Origin: Arundinibacter roseus | GTDB taxonomy: Bacteria; Bacteroidota; Bacteroidia; Cytophagales; Spirosomataceae | DNA: 64,000 bases | NCBI RefSeq assembly: GCF_004348825.1 | Contig: NZ_SMJU01000008.1 | Location: 248,001-312,000 of the forward strand | Direction: 5' to 3' | Shown: piece by piece, positions 62,324 to 64,000 of the stretch | Layout of the letters: each line of letters begins with the position of its first letter | Position numbering within the stretch: position 1 is the stretch's first letter | The notes under the pieces: model-generated | Told to the model about the DNA's origin: nothing | The model's database searches: none | Seen by the model: the letters and a program-made list of their open reading frames with translations, nothing else | Position numbers and translations under genes: made by a program

Positions 62324-62948
62324 AATATAGGTCGGTTAATGAGCCTTAGAGCCGAGCCTCGGACGAGTTTGGGTTCGTATCCTTAAAAGTAAGTTCGATG
62401 AAGATATACCCAACTTCACTAGCTGTGAAAGAAAAAGGCAGGATTTAACCTTCACTTCTGCTCTTGTACGCGGCATGCATTGACTTCTGTATATTCGGTA
62501 TTTTACTGCCGTAAAGGCAGCAGCAGTAGCACCATAAGAAACGGTTGAGAGTATTTAGCTACATAATTCCTTGAACCTGTTGCTTTCTGCACGGAAATAT
62601 TCTGACGGGAGTGGTAGCACCTCCTCTTTGGGCTTTGGCTCATCATAGCCTCAAAAAGGCAACCTTTCATACAATTTAAGCTAAGCCCCACACCAATAAA
62701 CCCACTACCTTTTCCTTTCCTAAAAAAGCTTCATAGATTTAACGCTCGATCTTCGAAGCTGTGATACACATCCTACGAGTAAGGCAATGTCAAAATAAGG
62801 CCCATTACCAAAGAAAATTCACTTATTCCATACAAAAACGTACAAATAAGAAGATTATAATCTGCTTATTTTCACATCCTCTGTGACCTGCATCCCCCCA
62901 CCCGGAAGCAGTAAAAAGTCAGTACCTTACGACCACTTTGTAACATAT

Positions 62949-62968
62949 ATCACGGAATCGCCCGTGAT
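62949..62968. promoter_or_regulatory. Inverted-repeat operator upstream of tauE-like gene
   Basis: ATCACGG-aatcgc-CCGTGAT is a perfect 7+7 inverted repeat. It ends 7 bp before the -7 box, so it overlaps the -33 region. Either a repressor or an activator could bind here. Confidence 0.5.
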
Positions 62969-62975
62969 GGCCCGC

Positions 62976-62983
62976 TACTTTTG
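62976..62983 (+). promoter_or_regulatory. -7 box TACTTTTG of the tauE-like operon
   Basis: The box fits TAnnTTTG exactly, 42 bases before the ATG at 63025. No -33 TTTG lies at the right distance, which fits an activator-dependent or operator-controlled promoter. Confidence 0.5.
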
Positions 62984-63024
62984 TTGCATCATTCAGAAAA
63001 CGTTTACCTATTTTCGTACTACTT

Positions 63025-63828
63025 ATGAGCACAACAGAAATACTGGGCTTTTCGGGCTCCATTTTTATCGGCATCAGTTTAGGCCTTATCGGGGGCGGCG
63101 GCAGCATTCTGACCCTGCCCGTGCTGGTTTATCTGCTCGGAATCAATCCGGTTTTGTCTACGGCTTACTCCCTTTTTGTGGTGGGTTCTACCTCACTTGT
63201 AGGTTCTTTCAGCTACATGCGCAAGGATTTGGTCAACTATCGGGCGGCGGCCGTGTTCGCAGTGCCTTCGTTCATCACGGTTTTCCTGACGCGCAAATTT
63301 CTGGTACCGGCTATTCCCGAGTCGCTCTTCACGGTTGCCGGTTTTGAAGTTACCAAAGACATCGGCGTCATGATTTTCTTCGCTTTGGTGATGTTGGCCG
63401 CGTCATATTCCATGATCAAAAGCAAAAAAGGTGCTACCGATGGAGAATCAGGCGAGTTACAATTCAACTATCCACTCATTGCCCTGGAAGGTGCCGCCGT
63501 CGGAATTCTGACCGGAATTGTGGGCGCCGGTGGTGGTTTTCTCATCATTCCGGCCCTGGTGCTGCTGGCGCGACTACCTATGAAAATGGCCGTAGGAACT
63601 TCCCTGCTGATTATCGCGGTCAAATCTCTGATTGGTTTTCTGGGCGACGTCTCCAACCTAACGGTCGATTGGCCTTTCCTGCTGGAATTTACGGCACTTT
63701 CTATCGTTGGTATTTTTGTGGGAGCGTATCTTTCCAAATTTATTGCCGGAGAAAAACTTAAAGTAGCCTTTGGCTGGTTTGTACTGGCAATGGGCGTGTA
63801 CATCATCTCCCGGGAAATTTTATTTTAA
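63025..63828 (+). CDS. TauE/SafE-family sulfite/sulfonate exporter-like permease
   Basis: The product has 267 residues and about eight membrane helices in two repeats. Each repeat begins with a glycine-rich turn: GISLGLIGGGGSILTLPVLVYLLG (split) and VGILTGIVGAGGGFLIIPALVLL. This is the hallmark of TauE/SafE proteins, which move sulfite, sulfoacetate or other anions across the inner membrane. It is followed 100 bp later by an MBL-fold gene of the persulfide-dioxygenase/rhodanese type, so a sulfide or sulfite detoxification operon is likely. Confidence 0.92.
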   Translation: MSTTEILGFSGSIFIGISLGLIGGGGSILTLPVLVYLLGINPVLSTAYSLFVVGSTSLVGSFSYMRKDLVNYRAAAVFAVPSFITVFLTRKFLVPAIPESLFTVAGFEVTKDIGVMIFFALVMLAASYSMIKSKKGATDGESGELQFNYPLIALEGAAVGILTGIVGAGGGFLIIPALVLLARLPMKMAVGTSLLIIAVKSLIGFLGDVSNLTVDWPFLLEFTALSIVGIFVGAYLSKFIAGEKLKVAFGWFVLAMGVYIISREILF

Positions 63829-63930
63829 TTCAGGAAAAAATACACTCTGTAATAAAAGTCACGGACTGCCGGGCCGACACCAACTATCTTTGTTTCATTC
63901 CATTACAAATCTAAAAAACCGTACGATACC

Positions 63931-64000
63931 ATGTTCTTTCAACACGTTTATGACAAAAGCCTGGCTCAGGCAAGTTACTTTATCGGATGCCAAAAAGCAG
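63931..64000 (+). CDS. MBL-fold hydrolase (persulfide dioxygenase-like), 5' part only
   Basis: Only 23 codons are inside the window (MFFQHVYDKSLAQASYFIGC and on). This opening is typical of Bacteroidota MBL-fold proteins related to ETHE1/persulfide dioxygenase, often fused to rhodanese domains. The position after a TauE-like permease supports this. The rest of the gene lies outside, so the domain content cannot be checked. Confidence 0.6.
   Translation, partial: MFFQHVYDKSLAQASYFIGCQKA

Larger units (their letters stand above)
62324..63024. other. Gene-poor region between the sigma factor and tauE
   Basis: About 700 bp without a convincing gene. The largest minus-strand frame (62503-62691, 62 codons) has no recognisable family, and its composition does not look coding. 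The right end holds the operator and promoter of the next gene. Confidence 0.5.

Noticed and set aside
62530-62600. TGTAGCTAAA resembling part of the SAM-II riboswitch
   Set aside because: The required pairing partner and GATTTAACC element are absent, and no methionine/SAM gene follows.
62883-63347. Plus-strand frame overlapping the tauE-like start
   Set aside because: Different frame from the clear TauE/SafE gene at 63025; no conserved motif.

Overview
The window comes from a member of the Bacteroidota, most likely of the Cytophagales (Spirosomaceae-like). The reasons are SusC/SusD proteins, an ECF sigma factor/FecR pair, type IX secretion (T9SS) C-terminal sorting domains, a gliding-motility-associated C-terminal domain, DUF2911, DUF4097 and two-domain FtsX-like permeases, and promoter-like boxes of the Bacteroidota TAnnTTTG type. 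No species can be named from the sequence alone. No rRNA, tRNA, CRISPR array, complete IS element or prophage was recognised.

Layout: 1-13 kb holds mixed housekeeping and envelope genes: a truncated toroid-like protein, an outer-membrane barrel protein, a CPA1 antiporter, an acyl-CoA dehydrogenase, a large T9SS surface protein, a NifU-like protein, rplU-rpmA, two thioredoxin-fold proteins, an SMP-30-like protein and dgkA. 13-24 kb holds recG, an FGGY sugar kinase, an SGNH hydrolase, a secreted GH5 glycosidase, a TolC/ABC-ATPase pair, a lipoprotein and a GH1 beta-glucosidase. 24-37 kb holds an FtsX-like permease, a DUF4097 beta-solenoid, a CBS protein, a small four-cysteine membrane protein, an M14 peptidase, two Tat-type sugar-metabolism proteins, a large TonB-plug protein without a barrel, and a CoA-transferase. 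38-40 kb looks AT-rich and contains a frameshifted Crp/Fnr regulator and a dispersed repeat.

41-48 kb (minus strand) is a complete Na+-translocating NADH:quinone reductase operon, nqrABCDEF, followed by apbE, the flavin transferase that would load FMN onto NqrB and NqrC. The small four-cysteine protein at 28.5 kb resembles the Nqr iron-maturation factor NqrM in layout. 49-62 kb (minus strand) is a polysaccharide utilisation locus: ECF sigma factor, FecR anti-sigma, SusC, SusD, a divergent GH92 alpha-mannosidase, an unassigned lyase-like protein and a formylglycine sulfatase. The combination suggests a sulfated or otherwise decorated alpha-mannoside as substrate. The right edge starts a sulfur-related pair, a TauE/SafE permease and an MBL-fold protein, behind a promoter with an inverted-repeat operator.

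The points most worth following up are: the NqrM-like protein; two candidate sigma-54 promoters in front of the ABC efflux genes, one with an upstream palindrome; a plus-strand terminator-like hairpin inside the susC leader that suggests an antisense RNA; the divergent GH92 and its unassigned neighbour; and two clear inverted-repeat operators (acyl-CoA dehydrogenase and TauE).
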